Below are positions 9,468 through 18,294 of a DNA stretch of 25,109 nucleotides, piece after piece (position 1 is the stretch's first letter; the number at the start of each line of letters is the position of its first letter). The position numbers were made by a program, and so were the translations under genes. Below the pieces are notes generated by a model. That model was given only the letters and a program-made list of their open reading frames with translations, was not told where the DNA came from and made no database searches. The stretch is from Carex sylvatica. Taxonomy: Eukaryota; Streptophyta; Magnoliopsida; Poales; Cyperaceae. The stretch covers positions 1 to 25,109 of the forward strand of contig CAXKVR010000750.1 of NCBI GenBank assembly GCA_964058845.1, read 5' to 3'.

Positions 9468-11372
9468 TCATCGATAACCAGCTTTGGAAATTATTGGAGA
9501 TGGTCCCCATACGTCAGTATGAATTAAATCAAATGGAGCTAATGATTTAGTATTGCTTAGCGGATAAGTAGACCGGTGACTTTTGGCCTTAATACAAGTC
9601 TCACACAAAATTCTCTCACAATTGTAATTAAATAACTGAGGACAAAGTTTTTTCATGTACCCTAGCGATGGATGACCTAATCTTTTGTGCCATAATAAAA
9701 TTTCAATCTCTCTCTCCTTTGAGTCGGTACTGAGTAATGCTTCTCCTGTCTTCAAACCGTCAAGATAATACAACCCTCCTCTCCTAGTACCACGGCCCAA
9801 AATTTTCCTGGTTTGGATGTCCTGAAATACACAATGATCAGGAAATATGTTGACCATGCAATTTAATTCCTTTGTCAATTGGCCGACTGATACTAGTTTA
9901 GAGGATAGAGATGGCACAACTAATGTATTCTGGAGTGTCAAGTTTGGATACACTTTTACATCTCCTGCGGTACTAACAGGATAGCATATACCATTTGCAT
10001 TAACAATACCGGTTTTTCTAGGTGTTTTGAAATTCATGAGGTCATTTTTATCAAACGTCATGTGGTCTGTAGCCCCTGTATCTAATACCCATTCATTATA
10101 ATTTTTCCATGTAATATTATTCTTACCTGAACCATTACCTGTACCTTCTTGGTATGCTACATGGGCACTGGCTGACCCCTTGTTGGGGTTGCTTCCTGAT
10201 GGGATGGAGGTTGAACCATTACCTGCACCTTGAATTCTATTTCCAGTCCCACTGTTGTTCGCCTCTAGGTGGTGTGTACTAGCTTGTTCGGTTGGAGCCT
10301 GGTACCATGTGCCTGCGCCCAGGAAGCTCGCTGATGGCCCAGCACCGAGTGAAGAGGTGATGCCCGCGCCCCTAGGACCTATGCCAGCACCTGGGTTGTT
10401 GGTTTCTGGTACGTGTGCCAGGTCTGCTCGTGCTACAGCAGCATGTCCTCTTCCCGACCAATTACCCTTCTCCTTGCGCCGGTCTTTGAACCAATCCGGG
10501 TAGCCCACCAATTTGAAGCACTGATCTTTTGTGTGCTTTGTCATACCACAATGAGTACACTTCAAATGAGATTTATCAATACCTTTGTGTCCCTTTGAGT
10601 ACATAGCAGCAGATAGCTGTGGTTCTGCCTCAACACCCGTGTTCATCACATCTTGTCGAGTGGCTTCCTTCCTTACCCGAGCAAAGGCTTGTTCAAGGGT
10701 CGGAAATGGGGTCATTTGCAGCACATTTGCTCGTTCGTTGTCGAATTTATCATCCAGCCCATCCAAGAAAGAGTACACTCTTGATTCTTGTAGAAATTTG
10801 GCAAACTTTTCTATATCGGCTGTACAGACCATTGGGTTTGGACGTCGGAAGTCTACTTCTAACCATAGGTCCTGAAGTTCATTATAATACTCTTCTACAG
10901 ACCTACTGGCTTGTTTGGTTTTGTTCACCTTTTTATTCAAATCGTATACCTGAGCAGCATCGCTTCCGTCGTAGAAAGTTGTGGCTATTGCTTCCCACAC
11001 CTCCTTGGCCGTTGGATATCTCAGGAACTTGCCGTAGAGATTCTTGTCGAGTGAGTTGCAAATCCACCCTTTGACCACAGTATCTTCAATGTCCCACCGT
11101 GTGAACAGTGGGTCATTTTCAGCCGGAGGTAACTCTATGATATGCTTCAGTTTCTCACGAGCCTTAAGGCACATGCGAATTGATTGAGACCACAATGGGT
11201 AATTCTTTCCATCGAGTTTTATGGGTATTAGGTTTGTATGCAAGGTTGGTTCATGGGTTACGACTGGGATTTGTGGTGGTGGAATAGGAGGCTGTTGCAT
11301 AGCTAGTAATTGATTTTGCTGTAGGGTAATTAGTTGTGTTAGTTTCTCAATTAGAGTATTGGTTTCGGCCAT
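9468..11372 (-). pseudogene. copia polyprotein part 1: gag, protease, integrase N-terminus
   Basis: 634 residues from the ATG at 11370-11372. The gag domain (about 45-245, LDGKNYPLWSQSIRMCLKAR onward) forms the particle. A CCHC zinc knuckle (C272-x2-C275-x4-H280-x4-C285) binds nucleic acid. A linker of about 120 residues rich in Gly, Ala and Asn follows (about 310-420; repeated GAG tripeptides). The aspartic protease motif is DTGA at 431-434. The integrase zinc site is H562, H567, C590, C593, with the first catalytic Asp at 620 in HTDVWGP. The frame then meets TGA at 9468-9470. Otherwise this is one continuous gag-pol frame of about 1515 codons, the normal copia size. The start is supported by its position about 70 nt after the primer-binding site. 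Confidence 0.9.
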
Positions 11373-11442
11373 GGTGCTGTTACCAGAGTCGTTTCTGGCA
11401 GCGGTTTTTGTTTGGAAGAAAGGGCTAGCTAGATCTTACCAA

Positions 11443-11455
11443 GGCTCTGATACCA
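11443..11455 (-). other. Primer-binding site (tRNA-iMet) of the copia element
   Basis: On the minus strand TGGTATCAGAGCC lies immediately next to the 5' LTR. This is the usual plant copia site complementary to the 3' end of initiator tRNA-Met. Confidence 0.95.
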
Positions 11456-11762
11456 TGTTTTAATTTAGAGAACACAAGCCTCCCTGAAAATCCCTTCCCT
11501 CCCTCAATTTTATTTATCAGAAAAACTTGTTTTACAAAGTTCTTATTCTCCTCAATTTTTCTATATCCTGTACATAGCGCCTATTCCTGTATTTATCTTT
11601 TTTCCTCCTTATCTATATTTAGAAATTACAATACAATCAATTCATAGATCCTATTACAGCTCATCTAATTTACATTCGAATTTTGGAGATTGCCTTTCCT
11701 GTTTACATCTTTCCTTGTTTGTTCCTTCCATGCTGGTTATGTGCCAGCTTGCAAATCTGACA
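11456..11762 (-). repeat. 5' LTR of the copia element
   Basis: 307 bp, 306 of which match the other LTR. It is followed directly by the target-site duplicate gtatg. It acts as promoter and 5' leader of the element in minus orientation. Confidence 0.95.
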
Positions 11763-11912
11763 GTATGGTTTAGCATAACCATGTGGTTTGTGTGGAAGCA
11801 AAGGAATGAGAAGGTCTTTAGAGATAAGGTATTGCCTTCAATGAATTTAGTTGATCGAATTCATGAAGAGGGGATTTTGTGGATGAAATTTTGCAAGGGC
11901 AAATTGAGATAG
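11763..11912 (+). pseudogene. LINE ORF2 C-terminus, part 2
   Basis: This resumes the LINE frame after the copia insertion: WFSITMWFVWKQRNEKVF, then NLVDRIHEEG, ending at TAG 11910-11912. The motif W-x-IW-xx-RN-x-xvF is typical of the very end of plant LINE ORF2 proteins. About 85 bp of T-rich 3' tail and the A14 tract follow. Confidence 0.8.
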
Positions 11913-12028
11913 ACATGAGAGGTTGCAAGGCGAGGCAATGGATGTAATTTTTATTATTTTTTCATTTTTTGGTTTGGTAGCTTCTACCAACAATGTCAAA
12001 AAAAAAAAAAAGAGATAAATTTGTTGTC

Positions 12029-12214
12029 ATGTTTGTTTGTTTTGTTCTTCTTACTGTTATTGTACTATTTGTGGAATCGGCACGAAATTACACGGCTCGA
12101 AGCCATATTAATAGCCAATCCAGTCCCTTGATGGCTTCAAGGCAAAATTGTTTCCCAATTCCTGAGAATGTAGGGGTGTTCATGCTAAATATATACCAGT
12201 ACAATGTCCTATGA
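12029..12214 (+). CDS. Possible small secreted peptide, 61 aa, unrecognised
   Basis: The frame from ATG 12029 starts with a strongly hydrophobic stretch (MFVCFVLLTVIVLFVESA), a good signal-peptide shape with a plausible cleavage after ESA. About 43 polar residues with one Cys follow. It begins six bases after the LINE target-site duplicate; the frame is also open upstream through the LINE tail to ATG 11993. I know no family for it. It may be chance, because T-rich DNA easily encodes hydrophobic runs. No promoter is evident. Confidence 0.25.
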   Translation: MFVCFVLLTVIVLFVESARNYTARSHINSQSSPLMASRQNCFPIPENVGVFMLNIYQYNVL

Positions 12215-12927
12215 AGTTTGCTATTGTATTGATTTTTTGGCAATAAGCTTCCTAATTGAATCATCGAAACTTTAAAATGTGCCATTGTCTTCATTGAAAG
12301 AAATAGAGAGAAGAAAAGAAAGATGTAAGAAAATTACGCTTAATCAAAATTTAACTCGCTCCCCCATCGCTCCATTTGTGAATGTCAGATACTATCTTCT
12401 TTAGTTGACCTTCCTTCAGATTTTGCTTTCAGTTGCTTATTCCTATGTAAGTTTGGTTAGAAATTTTTAGTTCGATTGAAAAGTATCAACAATAAGACAA
12501 GGTTGATTAGCACCAAATATAGAATTAAAATTGCAGGCTTAGTAGATTTAAGGCAAATTTAGTTTTGTACATCGATTTTTCTTGGCTGTATATCCGACAA
12601 GTTTCTGTCTCATGGTTCTCTCTGTTGTACTCGATTTTGGGTTTACTGTTTCGTGCAACTTTACTCCAACAGTTGAGACATGCAAACTAAAATATTTGTT
12701 GTTTTGTTTATTAAATATGAGGTTTGATTACCAGCAAAGGTTCTAGCTGTCTACTGTACAAAGGTATACTACTATTCTTTTGTGCTTTTTTTTTTTAATT
12801 AATCACTTCACTGATTGTTCTTGGGAAAAAGGAATATTTGGATTTTTCTCCAAAAAATTGCGACTCACACAACAAATTTATGCTCTTTTGTAGTGTCCAG
12901 TTACATTGGTGAAGGTTACAATTAGAA

Positions 12928-13106
12928 TGCTCAATTGACTCCGCATTCAGCCTTTCTCTGTATGCTGAGTTATTGGCAGTGAGTTAAGAGTGCCCAATTG
13001 ACTCAGCATGCAGAAAAGGTGTCAGTCATTGACAATTATATTAGAGTGCTAATTAAATTACATTGGTCTAGCTCACAATTGCAATGCTCAATTGACTCAG
13101 TATTAG
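12928..13106. repeat. Three copies of an ATGCTCAATTGACTCAGCAT-like motif
   Basis: Versions occur at about 12928-12948 (atgctcaattgactccgcat), 12988-13011 (gtgcccaattgactcagcat) and 13086-13106 (atgctcaattgactcagtat). An inverted partner, tatgctgagttattgg, lies at 12960. Each holds TGACTCa/c, the core bound by plant bZIP proteins of the GCN4 type. They may be decayed units of a small repeat. Confidence 0.5.
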
Positions 13107-13445
13107 GTCCTTTTTCTATTTGCTGAATTTAAAAGGTTTTGATTCATCTCGAGTTGGGTCAGGTCCGGAAATCCAATCATTTTGAGTCAGATCATATTGG
13201 TTTAAAATCATTTAAGCTTTTTGAAATAACCATCTCGAGTCAGATTCGAATCCGAATTGAGCTGTTGGACAGCTCCCTGGAACGAGCCGGGTCAAATTAT
13301 GCCCCTCTACCGTAGTGACGTCATGACAAGCCAATAACCAGCTAGTCAAAATTATATTATGGACAAAAGGAGAATCAATTTTCTTAGGCTTGAGAGGAAT
13401 GTAGTAGAGCACGTTCAAATTAAAAAGGTTGTGGTACCGTCTTTT

Positions 13446-13465
13446 GCTGACATGAAAATGTCAGC
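13446..13465. repeat. 8-bp hairpin with GAAA tetraloop
   Basis: GCTGACAT-GAAA-ATGTCAGC is a perfect stem with a stable GNRA-type loop. It is followed by gcttgcag, a splice-acceptor-like string. Its function is unknown; it may be chance. Confidence 0.5.
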
Positions 13466-13987
13466 GCTTGCAGGAGTTAGAATGAGGTATTTCTTAAGAT
13501 TAATTACCTAATCTAGCTATGTAGCATTTTCACATCAGTTCCTAACTTCACTTTTCTTCCTATGAGATTAGGGTGACACATATTAACTTGGAAATGCATT
13601 TAGAAGGAAGTCCAGCAAAAATATGTTTGTCCTATATCACTCTGGAATGCACATCAGGTCATGTAGGATAGCTGCTGGTACAATATTATTTTTAATTAAA
13701 ATTGCATTTATTTAATTTATAAACACTAATTTTAGCTTTTCCAAAACTGTGCAAAGTACCATTTCATAAATTTAATTTCTACCTATGGGCTTATTGTATA
13801 GAGGTGAAACCAGTTGGAAAATATTCTCTGTTGATTTCGCTATAAACAAGAAAAAATTGAAGATCTAATTCAAGGCCAATAGAGAGATGTTAAAATTTTA
13901 AAAATGATAATTTGCATGCAATTTCAGTTGAACACTAAAATATATTTATCTGCTAAGATTCAAAAAATTTCTGCACTTATTGAACAG

Positions 13988-14014
13988 AGATATGATGGCT
14001 ATGCAAATGATGAT
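13988..14014 (+). CDS. Candidate 27-nt micro-exon, unrecognised gene
   Basis: Acceptor ttattgaacag precedes nine codons (RYDGYANDD) followed by donor gtaaga. The length is a multiple of three, and in phase 0 it joins to the candidate exon at 14870. The evidence is splice-site shape and open frame only. Confidence 0.25.
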
Positions 14015-14869
14015 GTAAGATAATCCCTAGAAGGTATGTATAGTGCTGATTTTACAACTATTTTGTGAAGATATGTAATTTATTTGTGCAAAATGAGTTA
14101 ATCAATAATTGTAGAGATGACAGCTAAAAAGGGCCATGAAGATGTTTCTACATTAACACTTAAATACACTGCTACAATAAATTACCAATTTTAAAATATA
14201 GAGGTCAAGGTCCTTCTCGGCTGCCTACTCATTCAAAACTGGCAAACAAGTATAAGAATAAAAGAGCTTCAGTCCGGTACTGGTACAATACCAACTAACT
14301 GGTGAAAGAGAAAAAAGTGACAAAAACTGACATCTGATTTCCCTTTTGTTATCCCTATAAAAATTGACTGAGCCTTTATACAACAGCAACTGTAATGGGA
14401 ACCTTACTCAAATAGCAGAGCCTCGAATAATTACAAACAAAATAAGATCGCATCAAATTGTAAGATGTAAGACATTGTGAAACTACATGCGTAACCTCGA
14501 GGCATGAGTGTAAAAACATTGATAGTGGCATATTTTTTTAAGGATATAATACAAATATTTCCCACATCTGATTCATTATGTATTTTATTTATTTTCCCAT
14601 TATCAAATGTCTTGTAGACCAAATTTTACATTTTTTTTAATTTACTTATTATTTTATAGGTAAAATATCACTACTTTTCTGTTCTGCCAGGGAGTAGCAC
14701 ATCAGAAGTAGGTTAGTTAATTTTTGCTACGCTATCGCACACATTTGCAACATGAGACTGATTTATTGGTATGAGATACAAATTATGTTGTAGTTTCTGA
14801 TTTTAGTATTGTACTTATCAATATGTTGTGAATTGATATTGCATACTTCTTTTTATGTTTGTTTTGCAG

Positions 14870-14953
14870 AGAGTGAAGAATCTTGACATAATAGAACTAC
14901 TTAATCAACTGCCAAACCTACAACTACCTCTATGTTGCTTGCTTAATTGCATG
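14870..14953 (+). CDS. Candidate 84-nt internal exon, unrecognised gene
   Basis: A strong acceptor (gtttgttttgcag) precedes 28 open codons starting RVKNLDIIELLNQLPNLQLP, then a Cys- and Leu-rich end (LCCLLNCM) and donor gtaaat. The amphipathic Leu pattern looks like a protein helix. It joins in phase 0 to the candidate terminal exon at 15327. I do not recognise the family. Confidence 0.35.
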
Positions 14954-15326
14954 GTAAATGTTTACTTATTAATCATATATTTAGAAATTACATAGAAGCT
15001 GTAAGTCTTTGATATTATTTCCGTTTCTTTTCATATACATATCTGCAAGGAGTAGTATCCTACAATGTTTTAGTTTAATATGGACTAACAATTGTGAGTT
15101 TTCTTATTGTACAAAAATATTAATTGGTCCAATCTTCATGAAGTTGATTTTCTTTATTTTCCATCCTTTTTAATTTAGGAGTTCTCTAATTGTAAGAAAG
15201 TATTGGTAATCTTGATAATGTTTTCTTACTGTCATCTATTTTAATTCGGTACATTTGTTTATCTTAAAACATTTTTTCATAATTTAATTGGATGTTTCTT
15301 TTGGCATGTTTCTCAAGTTTTGGCAG

Positions 15327-15356
15327 GTTGCTCTTGAGAGTGAAGATATAGACTAA
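15327..15356 (+). CDS. Candidate terminal exon, unrecognised gene
   Basis: Acceptor caagttttggcag is followed by VALESEDID and TAA. Together with 14870-14953 it would give an acidic C-terminus. This is plausible as the end of the plus-strand gene whose 5' exons may lie near 5337, with the LINE/copia nest in an intron. That link is inference. Confidence 0.3.
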   Translation, partial: VALESEDID

Positions 15357-16515
15357 TTAGTCACAGCACAATAAAATAGTTAAACAGTACCAAACCTTCC
15401 ATACCAATTTGCATACACTTCAACACTGACAATGTCACAAAGCAAGCAGAGATCTCCATTTCACTATTTCTTCAAGTTACTCAACTTATAACAACAAATG
15501 CTTCCAAAATCAATACACATATGCACATAATTAACATCCTCCCTGATTCAGTAACAAGGTTTACTGGAAAATCGTCACTGATTAAGACCATTTTTATGCA
15601 TAAGGAAACCAATATCTATATTGCATGAATTTTCCAAAGCAACCAAGGATGACGCTGACTGCTATAGTTTCCCAAGCAAAAGTAAGTCATCTTTATTCAT
15701 ACATCTTATTTTCATGCAAGCACAGTCAGCAGGTACACCTATTTTGTTTCCTTATGCATATGTGTATAATCATTTTTATGCAAACACAGTAATGATATGT
15801 GCCAGTGATGATTTGGCCATCATTTCATCTACTTCGTTTTCTTTCTAGGTGGGCTTTATTTTCTTCTATAAATGCAGGATCTACTGATTAACTTTCGACA
15901 ATTGTCAAAATTAAGATCCAAAATTTGGAATCGATTGCTTAGGAAAAGTGAACACAGTCTACAAGAATGACATGGACTTGATCAAAATTTATCATTTTTT
16001 GTGCAAAGTAACGCATTGTTTTTAGTTTTCACTTAGCAATACTGTTAGGTCTTAAGACTTAAAACTCATCTCATGGAGGAGTGTACCATGGGATGAACTG
16101 TCTGATTTGGTATTAAATACAATAGTGTTAGGTCTTAAGGTTTAAACTCAATTTTGTACTGTCACATAGATTCTATGAATTGCTTTCACTTACATTTTGC
16201 ACAATTTCAACTCTAATCCAACAAGAATATGTACTACAATAATCACAACAAAAATAGCGAACACATTGTCCCACCCTTTACACGAACACGCACCCAAAAA
16301 ACAGTTGCGGCAACGCCGCAACAAAGCAACTAGTTATCTATAAATGTGAACTCTTGGTTTTCAAGGTTTCGTTTTTCTTCAAAACATCACTATGTTATCT
16401 TCATCCTCGTACATTTTATTAGAATCCTCAGATGCATTCTCTAATTATACTCTTTGCTTTCTAATAACTAGTATAAAGGTAAAAGTTACATATCTGATCA
16501 CAAGAAAACAAAAAA
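15357..16515. other. Non-coding region
   Basis: AT-rich DNA with no supported gene. A short ORF at 15621-15848 reaches a good donor-like string (caaaagtaagt) but has no recognisable content. One direct repeat pair is listed separately. Confidence 0.4.
16043..16150. repeat. Direct repeat pair, 83 bp apart
   Basis: The segment tgttaggtcttaagacttaa (16043) recurs as tgttaggtcttaaggtttaa (16126). Each is preceded by aata and followed by an actca run. This is a small local duplication. Confidence 0.55.
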
Positions 16516-16532
16516 GGGGAATTTCATGTATA

Positions 16533-16790
16533 TCCCTCAACAGGGGCCGAGCCAGAAATTTATTGTTAGGGGGTCAATATTAGTAAGCTTTTAAATTGGA
16601 GAAAAAAATATAATATGGAGGTCAATAGTGAATACAATTAGTAAATTATATGGGGGGGTCAATCATAGTTGAAATTAGGATATTTTTGTAAAATTTTATA
16701 AAATAGCATTTTAAAATATAATTATTTGAAGTATAAATGGGGGTCAATTGATACCCATTCATCTCAACTAAATCCGTCTATGTCCCTCAA
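16533..16790. mobile_element. hAT-like MITE with 8-bp TSD, inside an older MITE
   Basis: The element (16541-16782, 242 bp) is flanked by exact 8-bp duplicates tccctcaa (16533-16540 and 16783-16790). It starts CAGGGGCCGAGCC and ends so that its complement starts CATAGACGGATTT. CA-starting ends and an 8-bp duplication are the hAT pattern. The flanks ttcatgtatatccctcaa and aagtttcaatattac belong to the same MITE family as 22171-22746, so this is a MITE inside a MITE. Confidence 0.75.
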
Positions 16791-17454
16791 AAGTTTCAAT
16801 ATTACATATTTATTCAAAATCAGTAATTACATATTTATCCTTGAAAATTGTAAACCACCTCTGCTCCAGTTTTATATATTTTATTTGGTTCATAAAATAA
16901 TGCCACATGCAACTCTAATACATTATTGTCACTCAATTGTGGCAGGTGGCTATACAAATCGACTTACTGTGACTTGTTTACTGTGACAGTGTGACTGGTA
17001 CATTTCTTCTCTACTTTTGCTTTATCTTTAATTATAGGGCACTGAGGAATTGATGTAAGAGAGGCAGGATAAAATACATTGTCTATAAATTTTAGAACTT
17101 GTCTTTTGCCTTGTTAAAATCTCCAAACCACAAATTCTGACTTGGAATCACCTCAACTTGAGATTATTGGAGCCATAACCTAAATTATACTTAGATGGTA
17201 GACAAGCTAGTATTAAAAAAAATGCTTGTGATAGTGACCCGGTGTCCAAGATAGAATTCTAGAAAAATATATTTGCATCTTTTGATTGCTACGGTACTCC
17301 TATTGGTAAAGGCAAGTGTTTTATGTTTATTCTGAAAACTGATTTAATGTCTGATTTGCTAAGAGCAGTGGTTGATTTCCAGCTGGTAGCAACCAAGAGC
17401 GACAGAATCGTCACCTTCTGTCACTTCGTCCTGACAGATTTAGCCATTATAGCT
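16791..17454. other. Non-coding region
   Basis: AT-rich DNA. The first part continues the disrupted MITE. Nothing else is recognisable. Confidence 0.4.
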
Positions 17455-17458
17455 AATT

Positions 17459-17770
17459 TTTAGGCAAACACGCCGTGTCCCAATTGATCAAGGAGATACC
17501 CCTACCGTCCTTGTCATTTCTTTCTCAAAGAAAAGCCTACGTACCTTGTCAATTTTTTGAATGACCCATTTCGGCAACTTGAAGCAGTTCATAAAATAGA
17601 TAGGGATTGAAGAGAGGGCCGAGTTGACTAGTTGAGCCCGACCCCCTCTGGATATCAGTTTCCCTTTCCACCCTTGAAGTCTCTTCTCCAATTTCTCGAT
17701 TAATGGCATGAAACATTGTCTTGTAGGCTTTTTAATAGTTAATGGCATTCCAAGATATGTCCCCTATGTT
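17459..17770 (-). pseudogene. LINE reverse transcriptase fragment (thumb region), frameshifted
   Basis: On the minus strand the motif TYLGMPLTIKKPTRQCF leads into LEKRLQGWKGKLISRGGRAQL, then SIPIYFMNCFKLPKWV and DKVRRLFFEK. This is the well-known stretch of plant LINE ORF2 after the polymerase core. Near 17505 the frame shifts; the expected continuation GISLINWDTACLPKN is found in another frame down to a stop. Both ends are missing, so it is a dead fragment, unrelated in position to the LINE at 6058. Confidence 0.85.
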
Positions 17771-17978
17771 AGCCTATGTTAGCCTGAATCTCAAAACAGC
17801 TGAGAGTTAATTTCAAATCGTAAAGAGGATAATCTTTTTACAGTATCTGAGAGGCGGATACTTTTCCGAGTCAAAACCCGGCTCGTTAGCAGGCATCATG
17901 TCCCTCGAAAGTGAAATGCCTTCTCTCTTTCATTACAATTTACATAATTCAAATATCCTCTATTTTTGAGCAAAATTG
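17771..17978. other. Non-coding spacer with a short duplication
   Basis: A tandem duplicate of tatgttagcc occurs at about 17766-17785. Otherwise nothing is recognisable. Confidence 0.4.
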
Positions 17979-18294
17979 TCAAATAACATTCAATATATAT
18001 CCTCTACAATCTCGTTAATTTATTTGTTAAAAAATCAAAGAGATACATAAATTTTATACCTATAAGTTTTTCTCAAATAAACAATTCCTCTAAAGAGTAT
18101 TTACATTGTATTGTGTTTTTGTTGATGTTTTAATAAATTATGATTACATTTATGACTGAAAAATCACTAAATTATCAAATAACATCCAATATCTATACTC
18201 TACATGGTCGTAAAGTTTTTTTTTTTCAAAAACTCAAACATATATATCAAGAATTATGCATATATTATTCTAGAATGCATTTACAACGGATAAT

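Larger units (their letters stand above)
6506..11767 (-). mobile_element. Complete Ty1/copia LTR retrotransposon
   Basis: A full element (6511-11762, 5252 bp) on the minus strand. It has two 307-bp LTRs with TG...CA ends, a 5-bp target duplication gtatg (6506-6510 and 11763-11767), a primer-binding site, a polypurine tract and one long gag-pol frame. The domain order protease, integrase, reverse transcriptase, RNase H marks Ty1/copia. The LTRs differ at one base out of 307, so insertion was recent. It lies inside a LINE fragment in the opposite orientation. Confidence 0.97.
6041..12023 (+). mobile_element. 5'-truncated LINE with TSD, split by a copia element
   Basis: The 17 bases aaaaagagataaatttg at 6041-6057 recur at 12007-12023. 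Twelve of these (gagataaatttg) are outside the A-run, so this is a firm target-site duplication. Just before the right copy lies an A14 tract (11998-12011), the LINE 3' tail. The body runs from 6058; without the nested copia and its 5-bp duplication it is only about 690 bp. That is the last part of ORF2, so the element is strongly 5'-truncated, as is usual for LINEs. It probably landed in an intron. Confidence 0.85.
12215..13987. other. Non-coding region with short repeats
   Basis: No convincing gene. It contains a good donor (CCTAT|gtaagt at 12447) that could end a tiny exon. It also contains three copies of a TGACTCA-containing motif and an 8-bp GNRA-loop hairpin, which are listed separately. 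Near 13140-13340 it is slightly GC-richer (gagttgggtcaggtccgg), with no recognisable content. Confidence 0.4.

Noticed and set aside
9428..9470. Programmed readthrough of the copia TGA
   Set aside because: The following bases (ttt ata) fit no known leaky context, and copia elements usually encode one continuous frame. A plain nonsense change is simpler.
10585..11074. Plus-strand ORFs of 96 and 151 codons
   Set aside because: They are shadows of the copia gag frame on the minus strand.
11715..11765. Start of a 65-codon ORF within the copia LTR
   Set aside because: Only its second part is LINE ORF2. The ATG and first residues come from the LTR by chance.
15621..15848. 75-codon plus-strand ORF
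   Set aside because: No recognisable domain; composition is compatible with chance. A donor-like caaaagtaagt lies in it but no matching acceptor stands out.
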